Shown piece after piece: positions 32,587 to 41,031 of a stretch of 64,000 nt of DNA. Position numbers and translations under genes: made by a program. Below the pieces are notes generated by a model that saw nothing but the letters and a program-made list of their open reading frames with translations, searched no databases and had not been told where the DNA came from. This DNA is from Bacteroidota bacterium (GTDB lineage Bacteria; Bacteroidota; Bacteroidia; B-17B0; Aurantibacillaceae). Location of the stretch: positions 186,001 to 250,000 of the forward strand of contig JADJSH010000003.1 of NCBI GenBank assembly GCA_016711805.1, read 5' to 3'. Positions within the stretch are counted from its first letter, which is position 1. Every line of letters starts with the position of its first letter.

Positions 32587-33207
32587 ATGTACAAAACACT
32601 TATTTTCATATTATTTCCCATTCTTGGTTTTTCTCAAAGCTTTAAAACGGTTAAAGACACAACTGCTTTGAAGCAAAAAATTGAAAGCATGAGTAAGGCT
32701 ACAACATCCATTGAGTCGGATTTTACGCAAGAAAAAAACTTAAGCATGTTGTCCGAAAAAATAATTAGCAAGGGGCATTTTGTATTTAAAAAAGAAAATT
32801 TATTACGCTGGGAATACAACACACCATCAAAATATTTAATCGTGATTAATAAAGATAAAGTTATTATTAAAGACGAGAAGAAAACAACCAAGTACGACAT
32901 GAACAGTAATAAGGTGTTTAAGGAAATTAATGACATCATGCTGTCTTGCGTACAAGGCACCATTTTTAAATCAAACAAGTTTAAAACAAGTTATTTTGAA
33001 AGCGATAAATACTATAAATTAGAACTCATACCTCAGGTGAAAAACATGAAAGATTCTTTCAAAAAAATCAATTTGTATTTTGATAAAACCGTAACTTCGG
33101 TGGCTAAAATGGAAATGATTGAAAGCAACGAGGATTTAACGTTGCTCGATTTTACCAACAAAAAATTAAATGCGCCAATTGCGGAAACCATATTTATTGT
33201 TAAGTAG
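32587..33207 (+). CDS. LolA-like outer-membrane lipoprotein carrier protein
   Basis: 206 residues, with signal peptide (TLIFILFPILGFSQS). LolA marks are the early helix ALKQKIESMSKATTSIESDFTQEKNLSML and strands such as SKGHFVFKKENLLRWEYNTPSKYLIVINKDKV. LolA carries lipoproteins or other lipids through the periplasm. This paralogue sits next to a thioesterase and a FabZ-like dehydratase, as in aryl-polyene-type clusters where LolA-like proteins are thought to move the lipid product. It overlaps the next gene by 38 bases. Confidence 0.85.
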   Translation: MYKTLIFILFPILGFSQSFKTVKDTTALKQKIESMSKATTSIESDFTQEKNLSMLSEKIISKGHFVFKKENLLRWEYNTPSKYLIVINKDKVIIKDEKKTTKYDMNSNKVFKEINDIMLSCVQGTIFKSNKFKTSYFESDKYYKLELIPQVKNMKDSFKKINLYFDKTVTSVAKMEMIESNEDLTLLDFTNKKLNAPIAETIFIVK

Positions 33208-33820
33208 CGTTTTTCTATTTAGCTTTCTTGTTTCTTGTCGTATTTCAAAATTTAAACATCCAAAAGAATGTAATCGCGTTATAATTACGCACAAAGCCTT
33301 TGAGCCAGTTTTAAACAAAACTAAAGCAACAAAGTACAAAGGTTCTATTGATGTTTTAAAAAATCATTTAACAGGCATTATCATCGTTAAACAAACTGAT
33401 TCTGTTTCTACACATATTATTTTTGTAACGGAAATCGGCATGAAAATGTTTGATTTTGAATGGAAAAATAATGAGATGAACGCGGCCTATGTATTTGAAC
33501 CATTAAATAAACCAACATTAATAAAAGCACTGTTATCTAATTTTAAACAAATGTTTTTGTTGGATGTTTTTGATAAAAATGCCGGACATTGTAGCAACAA
33601 AAAAGTTAAATCGTATTATGAGTTAGAGGGATATACACACAGATACATTATTGCCGATTCTTTAAAAGGGATTTCTTCTCAAAACATATTTAATAAAAAC
33701 AGAAAATCATGTTTTATAAGTTATAAATTTGACACCGAAACAAAAACCTATACTCAGATTAAATGCACGCAGTTCGGACTTATAAAAATTAAAACCGATC
33801 TTAATAAAATAGACGAATAA
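33170..33820 (+). CDS. lipoprotein of unknown function in the LolA/FabZ-like cluster
   Basis: 216 residues. It starts at the ATG at 33170, inside the end of the LolA-like gene in another frame. The N-terminus LLLSSVFLFSFLVSCR is a lipoprotein signal with lipobox LVSC. The mature part is beta-rich with a conserved-looking FDFEWKNNEMNAAYVFEPLNKP segment but no family I can name. The gene ends one base before the FabZ-like gene, so they are one operon. Its job is presumably at the outer membrane with the LolA-like protein. Confidence 0.75.
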   Translation: MRQLRKPYLLLSSVFLFSFLVSCRISKFKHPKECNRVIITHKAFEPVLNKTKATKYKGSIDVLKNHLTGIIIVKQTDSVSTHIIFVTEIGMKMFDFEWKNNEMNAAYVFEPLNKPTLIKALLSNFKQMFLLDVFDKNAGHCSNKKVKSYYELEGYTHRYIIADSLKGISSQNIFNKNRKSCFISYKFDTETKTYTQIKCTQFGLIKIKTDLNKIDE

Positions 33821-33821
33821 C

Positions 33822-34202
33822 ATGACAGATACTTTTTTGCTAAACGATTTTTATACAGTAGAAACATCCAATAAAGCAGATGATTCAACCATTGTGGCTA
33901 CCATTAAGTTAAACGCTAATCACGATATTTTTAAAGGTCACTTCGAACAAATGCCAGTAATGCCAGGTGTTTGTCAAACCCAATTAGTAAAAGAATTATT
34001 GCAAGAAGCGCTTGGAAAAAACTTAACATTAACGGTGGGCAGTAATATTAAGTTTACTGGTATGATTATTCCTACGCAACATCCCGCTTTTAATGTAGAA
34101 ATAAAATATACATCAACAGAAAATCGATACATGGTGGACGCTCAAATGTTTTTTGAAAACACTATCTTTACCAAATTTAAAGGAACATTTACAACACGCT
34201 AA
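33822..34202 (+). CDS. FabZ/ApeI-like 3-hydroxyacyl-ACP dehydratase
   Basis: 126-residue hotdog protein with the dehydratase signature HDIFKGHFEQMPVMPGVCQTQ. It corresponds to H-x-x-F-x-GHFPxxPxxPGV; the catalytic histidine of GHF is present. It lacks the C-terminal extension of housekeeping FabZ and is closer in length to cluster-associated dehydratases. It ends just before the DUF420 gene. It probably acts on an acyl-ACP made by enzymes encoded elsewhere, since no ketosynthase or carrier protein is in this window. Confidence 0.8.
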   Translation: MTDTFLLNDFYTVETSNKADDSTIVATIKLNANHDIFKGHFEQMPVMPGVCQTQLVKELLQEALGKNLTLTVGSNIKFTGMIIPTQHPAFNVEIKYTSTENRYMVDAQMFFENTIFTKFKGTFTTR

Positions 34203-34203
34203 A

Positions 34204-34803
34204 ATGGACACACAATCAGTACTAAGTAAACAAAATGATAAAACAGTTTTTAAAATTGTATTAGCAGTGAGCGCATTAATTTGTGTAGTAGTAGTAGTTT
34301 TAAATCAAAAATTAATTCCTGTTCCTGATACTTTTCCAGCCTTTATTTACAAACTACCAATGCTTAATGCTTTTTTAAACGGCTCTTGTAGCGTATTATT
34401 AATCGCATCGTTATGGGCCATAAAAAAAAGAAACATTGAGTTACATAAAAAATTAAACCTAACCGCTTTTTTATTATCATCCTTGTTTTTAATTTCTTAT
34501 GTAACCGCACATTATTTTATTCCTGACACAAAATTTGGAGATGTTAATCATAATGAAGTTTTAGAGCAAACAGAATTGGCTTTAGTTTCAGGCATTAGAC
34601 CAATTTATTTGGTAATTTTATTAAGCCATATATTTTTAGCGGTGATTGTATTGCCAATGATTTTATTATCGTTTTATTATGCTTTAAAAGACGATAGAGT
34701 AAAACATAAAAAAATTACACGTTTTAGTTACCCAATTTGGCTATATGTCACGATCACAGGCGTTGTGGTTTATACCATGATTTCTCCATACTATAACTAT
34801 TAA
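34204..34803 (+). CDS. DUF420 family membrane protein
   Basis: I start at the ATG at 34204, two bases after the previous gene; a frame-open ATG at 34153 would overlap the dehydratase. The protein has about 199 residues with five hydrophobic spans. Family marks: NAFLNGSCSVLLIASL, LHKKLNLTAFLLSSLFLISYVTAHYF, FGD-x-NH, LSHIFLAVIVLPMILL, and the end KHKKITRFSYPIWLYVTITGVVVYTMISPYY. DUF420 proteins include a group linked to cytochrome oxidase assembly (CtaM). Conserved histidines in the helices fit a metal or heme role. The location after the lipid genes may be incidental. Confidence 0.85.
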   Translation: MDTQSVLSKQNDKTVFKIVLAVSALICVVVVVLNQKLIPVPDTFPAFIYKLPMLNAFLNGSCSVLLIASLWAIKKRNIELHKKLNLTAFLLSSLFLISYVTAHYFIPDTKFGDVNHNEVLEQTELALVSGIRPIYLVILLSHIFLAVIVLPMILLSFYYALKDDRVKHKKITRFSYPIWLYVTITGVVVYTMISPYYNY

Positions 34804-34823
34804 TTTAATTAAAAATTAGTTAT

Positions 34824-34853
34824 GAGCCACGAATAATTTTCGTGGCTCTTTTT
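34824..34853 (+). terminator. intrinsic terminator after the DUF420 gene
   Basis: GAGCCACGAA-TAATT-TTCGTGGCTC followed by TTTTTG. The T-run is directly upstream of the -7 box of rpoN, so termination and initiation are packed into 40 bases. Confidence 0.85.
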
Positions 34854-34854
34854 G

Positions 34855-34862
34855 TATATTTG
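34855..34862 (+). promoter_or_regulatory. TAnnTTTG promoter of rpoN
   Basis: TATATTTG, 10 bases before the ATG at 34873. Confidence 0.65.
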
Positions 34863-34872
34863 CTTCAGTATT

Positions 34873-36360
34873 ATGGCACTTAAGCAAACGCAACATTTAA
34901 AGTTATTACAAAAATTGTCGCCGCAGCAAATTCAATTAATGAAGTTGTTGCAGTTGCCTACCGTTGCCCTTGAACAAAGAATTAAAGAAGAGCTTGAGTT
35001 AAATCCAGCTTTAGAAGAAGACGATAGTTTATCTGATTCTGAAGAAGTAGAAAATGAATACGATGAGGTTGATAATTCAGATTCTGAAGAAGTAAGCGAT
35101 TACGAGGAAAAAGAAGTTGATAAAATTGATGACGGCTATGAGTTAGAAGATTACATGGATGCTGGCGATTTGGATGCTTATAAATACGAGATATCCAATA
35201 GAAGTGCCGACGATGAAGTGTTTCAAACAGTAGTTGTGGAAGGTCCAGATTTTCATTCACAATTAGAAGAACAATTAGGATTAAGAGATTTAACCGAAAA
35301 ACAATTTTCTATTGGATTATATTTAATTGGTTGTATTGATGAGGACGGATATATTCGCCGAGACTTGGATTTAATTGTGGATGACTTAGCGTTTTCTCAA
35401 AACACAAATACAACGAAAGAAGAATTAGAAGAAGTTTTAAAAACCATTCAAGAATTTGATCCAGCAGGTGTTGGAGCAAGAACATTGCAAGAATGTTTGT
35501 TAATACAACTCGAAAGAAAACCAGTTAAAGCTAAAGAAACGCATTTAGCAATTGAAGTGGTGAAGACCATGATGGATGAGTTTTCTAAAAAACATTACGA
35601 TAAAATTATTCGTAAGTTAGATATTGAAGATGATGATTTAAAAGACATCATTGCAGAGATTACACACCTAAATCCACGTCCAGGAAACTCCGAAGGAGAT
35701 AATAAAGGACAAATGTCGGAAGTAGTGCCCGACTTTAATATTAGTGTTGTTGATGGTATCCCAGAGTTAAGCATTAACCAACGTAATTTGCCAGAACTGA
35801 AAATTAGTGCCGATTATATTGAGATGTTAAAAGAATATTCTCGCGCTAAAGAAAAATCAATTAAAGAAGCAAGTTCTTTTGTAAAAGGTAAAATTGAATC
35901 TGCTCAATGGTTTATTGAAGCACTACAACAACGCCATCAAACCATGTTGGTTTCTATGCACTGTATCATGGAATACCAACAAGAATATTTTGCTACTGGC
36001 GACGAATCTAAACTAAAACCAATGATTTTAAAAGATATTGCTGATAAAGTAGGTTTAGATATTTCAACGGTTTCGCGTGTAGCAAATAGTAAATATGTGC
36101 AAACGCCTTATGGTACGTTTTTATTAAAAACATTTTTCTCTGAATCTTTAAGTACTGATGGCGGAGAAGAAGTAAGTACTAGAGAGGTGAAAAAAATATT
36201 ACAAGAATGTATTTCTAACGAAGATAAAAAGAAGCCTTTAACGGATGATGCGCTTTGCGAAATTTTAAAAGAAAAGAAATACAACATCGCTCGCCGTACC
36301 GTTGCAAAATACCGTGAGCAATTAGACATACCCGTTGCTAGAATGCGTAAAGAAATTTAA
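34873..36360 (+). CDS. rpoN: RNA polymerase sigma-54 factor RpoN
   Basis: I start at the ATG at 34873 (MALKQTQHLKLLQKLSPQQ); the frame extends to a TTG at 34852, but that lies inside the promoter. 495 residues. Region I is the glutamine/leucine-rich N-terminus QIQLMKLLQLPTVALEQRIKEELELNPALEE, which contacts enhancer-binding ATPases. A very acidic linker (about 45-100) follows, as is usual in this phylum. Then come the core-binding domain (EFDPAGVGARTLQECLLIQL) and the C-terminal DNA-binding part with DISTVSRVANSKYVQTPYG and the RpoN box ARRTVAKYREQL. It is intact. Confidence 0.96.
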   Translation: MALKQTQHLKLLQKLSPQQIQLMKLLQLPTVALEQRIKEELELNPALEEDDSLSDSEEVENEYDEVDNSDSEEVSDYEEKEVDKIDDGYELEDYMDAGDLDAYKYEISNRSADDEVFQTVVVEGPDFHSQLEEQLGLRDLTEKQFSIGLYLIGCIDEDGYIRRDLDLIVDDLAFSQNTNTTKEELEEVLKTIQEFDPAGVGARTLQECLLIQLERKPVKAKETHLAIEVVKTMMDEFSKKHYDKIIRKLDIEDDDLKDIIAEITHLNPRPGNSEGDNKGQMSEVVPDFNISVVDGIPELSINQRNLPELKISADYIEMLKEYSRAKEKSIKEASSFVKGKIESAQWFIEALQQRHQTMLVSMHCIMEYQQEYFATGDESKLKPMILKDIADKVGLDISTVSRVANSKYVQTPYGTFLLKTFFSESLSTDGGEEVSTREVKKILQECISNEDKKKPLTDDALCEILKEKKYNIARRTVAKYREQLDIPVARMRKEI

Positions 36361-36363
36361 AAC

Positions 36364-38256
36364 TTATTGTGCAATCGTTGTATTTGTTGACGCCGTTGAG
36401 GTTCTTTTTACCATTGCAGCCGCTTCTTGGTTAGATGGATCTATTTCTAACGCTTTTTGATAATAAAAATTTGCTTCAATATTATTTTGCGTTTCCCAAT
36501 ACGTTTTCCCTAACGCATTATATATCTCAATCGTTTTTACACCTTTTGCAATGGCGCCCTTAAATAAATCAATTGACTTCTGATGCTGTTTGTTTAAATT
36601 ATAGTCATAGGCTAATAAACCGTAAGCATTATAATATTTATCGTCCATTTTAATACACTTTAGTAAATAGTATTCACTACTATCTTTCTGTTTTGTTTCG
36701 CGCATACAAATTGCTTTGTAGTAATATAAATCAGTTGTTTCTTTATATGCAATCGAATAGTTTATATGTGGGAGAGCTGCATTAAAATCATTTAGTAAAT
36801 ACACTAAAACATAAGCTAAATAATTACGTGAGTTGGCATAGTCTGGCGCCACTTGTATTGATTTTTCTAAGAAAGCTCGGGCCTCTATAAATTTGTTTCT
36901 TTTTTGATCAGGAGGTAACATGGTGTTTGTTTCCATGGTTCTTTGCACTATATCCATACCTCGTTTATAATTTAAATAGGAATTGTTTGGATATTTAGCA
37001 AAGTCAGCCTCTATAATGGAACGCTTATTATTCCAATCAATATTACGTTTAATAGTCATCGTCCCAAAAACAACTATAACTAGTACTGATCCTGTTTTCA
37101 CCTTACTCGAAATTTTTTCTTTTAAAGGAAAATATGAATTGAGAATAGAAACAATAATCAGAGCAATACCTAATGATCCAAAAAAGGTAAACCTATCAGC
37201 AACTATACCTACAGATGGTTTAGCAAAGTTAAGATACATAGAAATGGAGGAGCAAAAAATGACAATACCCATCAATATTAAATAATTTTTTTTAAGATAT
37301 GATTTCACTAAACCAAAAACTAAAAGTGGCGCAGCAATTATTCCAAAGTATCCATGATAGGTCAGTTTTGTAACAGAAATGGTATCGGTGCCATAATAGC
37401 AACACATTTTAAATGGAATAATGGCTTGATTAAGATAAAAACCTAAACAATTAAAGGTGGCAATAATTTTATACTTAATGCTTTTTTCAAAAAACAATGG
37501 GTTTTCAAAATAATAATAAACCCTGTGTGTTCCGCCACGTCCGGTCAATTCACGTTTGGTTATTCTAAATAAAATGTATGCTATAATAAACAATATGGCA
37601 AAGCCAATAGCCCATTTAAAATGTTTTGGGTTTTTTATAAAAACAATAATTGGAGCTATTGCTAAATATGGCAACACATCTAACTTACTTAGAAAACCGA
37701 AATAAAAACTTAGAAAACAAAGTAGTAAGGACGCCCATTTTTTAAAATCAGATTCAACAAACAACATTAAATTTTTTAATCCCATCATACAAAATATAAA
37801 GCACAGAAGCATATCTCTGTTTTTTAAACTACCAACCACCTCCGTATGAATTGGCATAATAGCAAAAAGTATAACACAATATAACGCAAGGTTTTTATGG
37901 TAATCTGCCAATAATTTAATTAAAACACTATATAATACATATAATCCAATAAGATAAAGTAGTAAATTAATAAAATGTGATACCGCTGGATTTACCCCGA
38001 ACAATTCGTGTTCGATCGCGTACGAAATTTTTACAATTGGTCTATAATCAAATTTAAATTCATCAGACTGTTCAATATAAAATGATTTAATGATTTTAGG
38101 AATTGCCTTTACTCCTTTAGTTGTTATGTTCCCTTTTTCAGTAACTAAACTATCATCTAATGAATATTCGTTTTTTAATGTATTACCATAAAAGATGGCA
38201 ACAATTATCAAAATCAGTAAACGTTCTTTATTAAAAAACTCTTTTAATTTATTCAT
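36364..38256 (-). CDS. multi-pass glycosyltransferase-like protein with C-terminal TPR repeats
   Basis: 630 residues. The N-terminal two thirds contain about ten membrane spans; an acidic pair in the first loop (NEYSLDDSLV) is where GT-C transferases carry their DxD/DE motif. The C-terminal part (about 430-620) contains TPR units such as YYNAYGLLAYDYNLNKQHQKSIDLFKGA and IEIYNALGKTYWETQNNIEANFYYQKALEIDPSN. This layout resembles the TMTC-type/PMT-like membrane O-glycosyltransferases. The acceptor is unknown. The gene is convergent with rpoN, with a three-base gap and no clear terminator. Confidence 0.78.
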   Translation of the reverse strand: MNKLKEFFNKERLLILIIVAIFYGNTLKNEYSLDDSLVTEKGNITTKGVKAIPKIIKSFYIEQSDEFKFDYRPIVKISYAIEHELFGVNPAVSHFINLLLYLIGLYVLYSVLIKLLADYHKNLALYCVILFAIMPIHTEVVGSLKNRDMLLCFIFCMMGLKNLMLFVESDFKKWASLLLCFLSFYFGFLSKLDVLPYLAIAPIIVFIKNPKHFKWAIGFAILFIIAYILFRITKRELTGRGGTHRVYYYFENPLFFEKSIKYKIIATFNCLGFYLNQAIIPFKMCCYYGTDTISVTKLTYHGYFGIIAAPLLVFGLVKSYLKKNYLILMGIVIFCSSISMYLNFAKPSVGIVADRFTFFGSLGIALIIVSILNSYFPLKEKISSKVKTGSVLVIVVFGTMTIKRNIDWNNKRSIIEADFAKYPNNSYLNYKRGMDIVQRTMETNTMLPPDQKRNKFIEARAFLEKSIQVAPDYANSRNYLAYVLVYLLNDFNAALPHINYSIAYKETTDLYYYKAICMRETKQKDSSEYYLLKCIKMDDKYYNAYGLLAYDYNLNKQHQKSIDLFKGAIAKGVKTIEIYNALGKTYWETQNNIEANFYYQKALEIDPSNQEAAAMVKRTSTASTNTTIAQ

Positions 38257-38326
38257 TTAATACATTTATGTAATACTAAAGTAAATAAATTTGTTTATGC
38301 AATAAATATTTTTTTACATTTAAGCC

Positions 38327-39280
38327 ATGGCTTTAATTCCAGAACTAATAAATGTATTTGTTGAAAACACAAAAAATGTATATCAGTACACTGTTTTTCA
38401 GTTAAAACATCCGGCTTTTAATAATATTTATTATTGCGTTCTGTTAGCTTATCTTTTTTGCTTTACGTTGGAGGTTATTTTGCCAAAACAAAGGAAGCAT
38501 GGATTATTAAGTCGAAAAGGATTTTGGCTCGACACCTTTTATGTGTTTTTTAATGATGTCTTAGTTTACATTATTGGTTTATTTGGCTTATGCGCAGTAA
38601 CAGAATTAGTGTTTTTAAAAACATTAAAATTGTTTGGAATAAACAGCATGCTGGTTGTTGATATCACACACTGGAATCCTTTATGGCAAATCATGATCAT
38701 GTTTGTGATTCAAGATTTTTGCGAGTTTGTTGCTCATTACCTATTACACCGTTCAGATTTTTTATGGGCGTTTCATAAAATACATCATGCTCAGGAGACA
38801 CTTGGGGCAGCTTCTACCAGAAGATTTCACTTTGTAGAAATGTTTATTTTTAAACCCATTATTTATATTCCTTTTGCAATGATTGGATATTCGGCTGCTG
38901 ATTATTTTTTGTTTCAAGCAACTGTACAAAATGTGTGGGGCTTTTTTACGCATACTAATATAAAAGTAAAATGGGGCTTCTTAAATTATATTATTAATAC
39001 TCCCGAAACACACTCTTGGCATCATGCTAAAAATATTCCGAGAAGATTAGGAGTTAATTATGCTAGTATTTTAAATGTGTGGGATTTATTATTTGGATTT
39101 TATTATTTGCCAAAAAACGAAGTGCCGGTGTTGGGAGTTCCAGATCAAAAGGAAATGCCGACGACGTTTTTAACTCAACTTACTTATCCATTTAAATTAG
39201 TGTTTTCTGGAAAATATAAGTCGAAAGAAAACAACCAGTCTATTCCAGCAAAAACAAAAAATAAAACTATTGTTTTATAA
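38327..39280 (+). CDS. sterol desaturase/fatty acid hydroxylase superfamily membrane protein
   Basis: 317 residues with four or more hydrophobic spans and the eight-histidine di-iron pattern: HYLLHRSDFLWAFHKIHHAQE, then the RRFHFVE position, HTNIKVKW and ETHSWHHAKN. Such enzymes hydroxylate or desaturate lipids, sterols or carotenoids using O2. The substrate is unknown. Its 3' end overlaps the convergent SBBP-repeat gene by 14 bases. Confidence 0.88.
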   Translation: MALIPELINVFVENTKNVYQYTVFQLKHPAFNNIYYCVLLAYLFCFTLEVILPKQRKHGLLSRKGFWLDTFYVFFNDVLVYIIGLFGLCAVTELVFLKTLKLFGINSMLVVDITHWNPLWQIMIMFVIQDFCEFVAHYLLHRSDFLWAFHKIHHAQETLGAASTRRFHFVEMFIFKPIIYIPFAMIGYSAADYFLFQATVQNVWGFFTHTNIKVKWGFLNYIINTPETHSWHHAKNIPRRLGVNYASILNVWDLLFGFYYLPKNEVPVLGVPDQKEMPTTFLTQLTYPFKLVFSGKYKSKENNQSIPAKTKNKTIVL

Positions 39281-40925
39281 AACGATAGGATTTTGATTTA
39301 GCAGTCACAATGTACACTCCAGGAGATAAATCCTTTGTAGATATGTAATCATCGTTTGTTCTTCTATAAATGGTTTCACCTAACAGTGTTTTGATTTCAA
39401 TTAAAAAAGAGTTCTTGGATTTTATGTATAGATAATCATTAAAGGGATTAGGATAAATCTCAATAATTGGATCTAGAAAATTTTCTTCAATGATAGTAGA
39501 TACTGTTTTGGTTATATTGATTTTTGTAATAACACCATCTGTACTATTATTTAATGATGTTTGATAGGCACCTGTACTTACTGGATAGTCTGAACTATTT
39601 GATGATCCGCAAACAACAACTTCGTTACTATTTATTAATTTTATGTCACTAGCATCCTCAACAATTGCGCCTCCATAGTATGTGCCCCATGTAGGAAAAA
39701 GCGAGTTCATATCAAAGGAAGTGAGATACATATCGTAACTCCCCATTAATGATGTTTGTTGACTAAAAGTATATGTAGGTAAATTTATGCTTTCCGTTTC
39801 AGTCAGTAACAAAATCTCAGAATTAGACATACCAATTAATCTAGAACTATAATCATTTAAAGAACCGCCAAATAAGGTTGATTTTATGAGTGTTCCTGTT
39901 GGCGACCATTTTGTTAAATAACAATCAACACCACCATTATGCGCAGTTTGATAACTTAACGCGGTTGTATCAAAATCCACACTATTAGTATGTCCAGCAA
40001 CATATATATTGTCTGAAGCATCACAAACTAAACCCCAAGCATCATCCGAACCACTACCACCTAGATAGGTTGAAAAAACACGAGAGCAGCTTGAGTCTAG
40101 TTTTATGATATAGGTGTCTGATGCACCTTCATTAACAGATTGAAAGGCAGAGGCGCTTGTATTTAGATTATTACTAAAAGATTCTCCAACTCCAATAATG
40201 TTGCAATTTAAATCAACAGCTAAAGCATGAATGTCTTCGCTGCCCGCTCCACCATAATAGGTGCACCATTTTAGTAATCCGTTTTTTGAAAAACGAGCAA
40301 TAAAAGCATCGGTGTTACCTTTATGGTTAGATTGAAAAGAAGTAGGAGTTGTATATAAATTTGTACTTGTTGAGGTTCCTCCGATAATAATATTATCTAC
40401 AGCATCAACCTTTAAATCAAAAGCAAAATCTCCCCCAGATTTTCCGAAAAAAGTGCTCCAAATAATTAATCCATTGGGGTTTATTTTTGTTAAGTAACAA
40501 TCATAACCGCCATTGTTATTGGATTGAAAACAGCCTACTGTTGTAGGAGTAGTTACACTGGTGGTATAACCACAAAAAACAACATTTCCGTCATGCGTCA
40601 TTTCCATTTTTTCAGCACTTTCGTACCCAATACCGCCAAAATAAGTCGACCAAATCAATGCTCCACAACTATCAAATTTTGCTAAAAATACATCATAGTT
40701 GCCCGAGGCAGTATCGTTTATTAAACCTGCTGTTATGGGCAAATCATTGCTGTATGTGTTTCCAATCACGTAGCTATTTTTATCAACATCAACGCAAACA
40801 CTTTTTATTTCATCAAATTGATTTCCACCAAAATAAGTAGAAAAATAAGAGCAGGTTGGCTGGGAGATTAAGGAGACCTTAATAAACAAAAAAACTCCTA
40901 AAAGAAAGCCAAGTTTTAATTTCAT
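39267..40925 (-). CDS. secreted SBBP beta-propeller protein with T9SS type A sorting domain
   Basis: I start at the ATG at 40923-40925 (MKLKLGFLLGVFLFIKVSLIS, signal peptide); a TTG two codons upstream is less likely. 552 residues. About eight units carry the SBBP-repeat pattern STYFGGNQFDEIKSVCVDVDKN / VIGNTYSNDLPIT, with WSTYFGGxGxExA, VDxxxNIIxxGxTxSxN and FLAKFDSCGALIWST. The final 65 residues are a T9SS type A domain (IEIYPNPFNDYLYIKS ... GVYIVTAKSKSYRFIKQ). SBBP proteins are secreted beta-propellers of unknown ligand. It is divergent from the giant adhesin gene, with about 106 bases between the start codons. Confidence 0.87.
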   Translation of the reverse strand: MKLKLGFLLGVFLFIKVSLISQPTCSYFSTYFGGNQFDEIKSVCVDVDKNSYVIGNTYSNDLPITAGLINDTASGNYDVFLAKFDSCGALIWSTYFGGIGYESAEKMEMTHDGNVVFCGYTTSVTTPTTVGCFQSNNNGGYDCYLTKINPNGLIIWSTFFGKSGGDFAFDLKVDAVDNIIIGGTSTSTNLYTTPTSFQSNHKGNTDAFIARFSKNGLLKWCTYYGGAGSEDIHALAVDLNCNIIGVGESFSNNLNTSASAFQSVNEGASDTYIIKLDSSCSRVFSTYLGGSGSDDAWGLVCDASDNIYVAGHTNSVDFDTTALSYQTAHNGGVDCYLTKWSPTGTLIKSTLFGGSLNDYSSRLIGMSNSEILLLTETESINLPTYTFSQQTSLMGSYDMYLTSFDMNSLFPTWGTYYGGAIVEDASDIKLINSNEVVVCGSSNSSDYPVSTGAYQTSLNNSTDGVITKINITKTVSTIIEENFLDPIIEIYPNPFNDYLYIKSKNSFLIEIKTLLGETIYRRTNDDYISTKDLSPGVYIVTAKSKSYRFIKQ

Positions 40926-41031
40926 AACCAAAAAGGTATTATCAATGAGTAAAGAGTATATTAAAATTAGTAAAATTTGCTTTGATAAATCAAAAAATCG
41001 AATATATTTACAAAGACCAAAAATCTCACTA

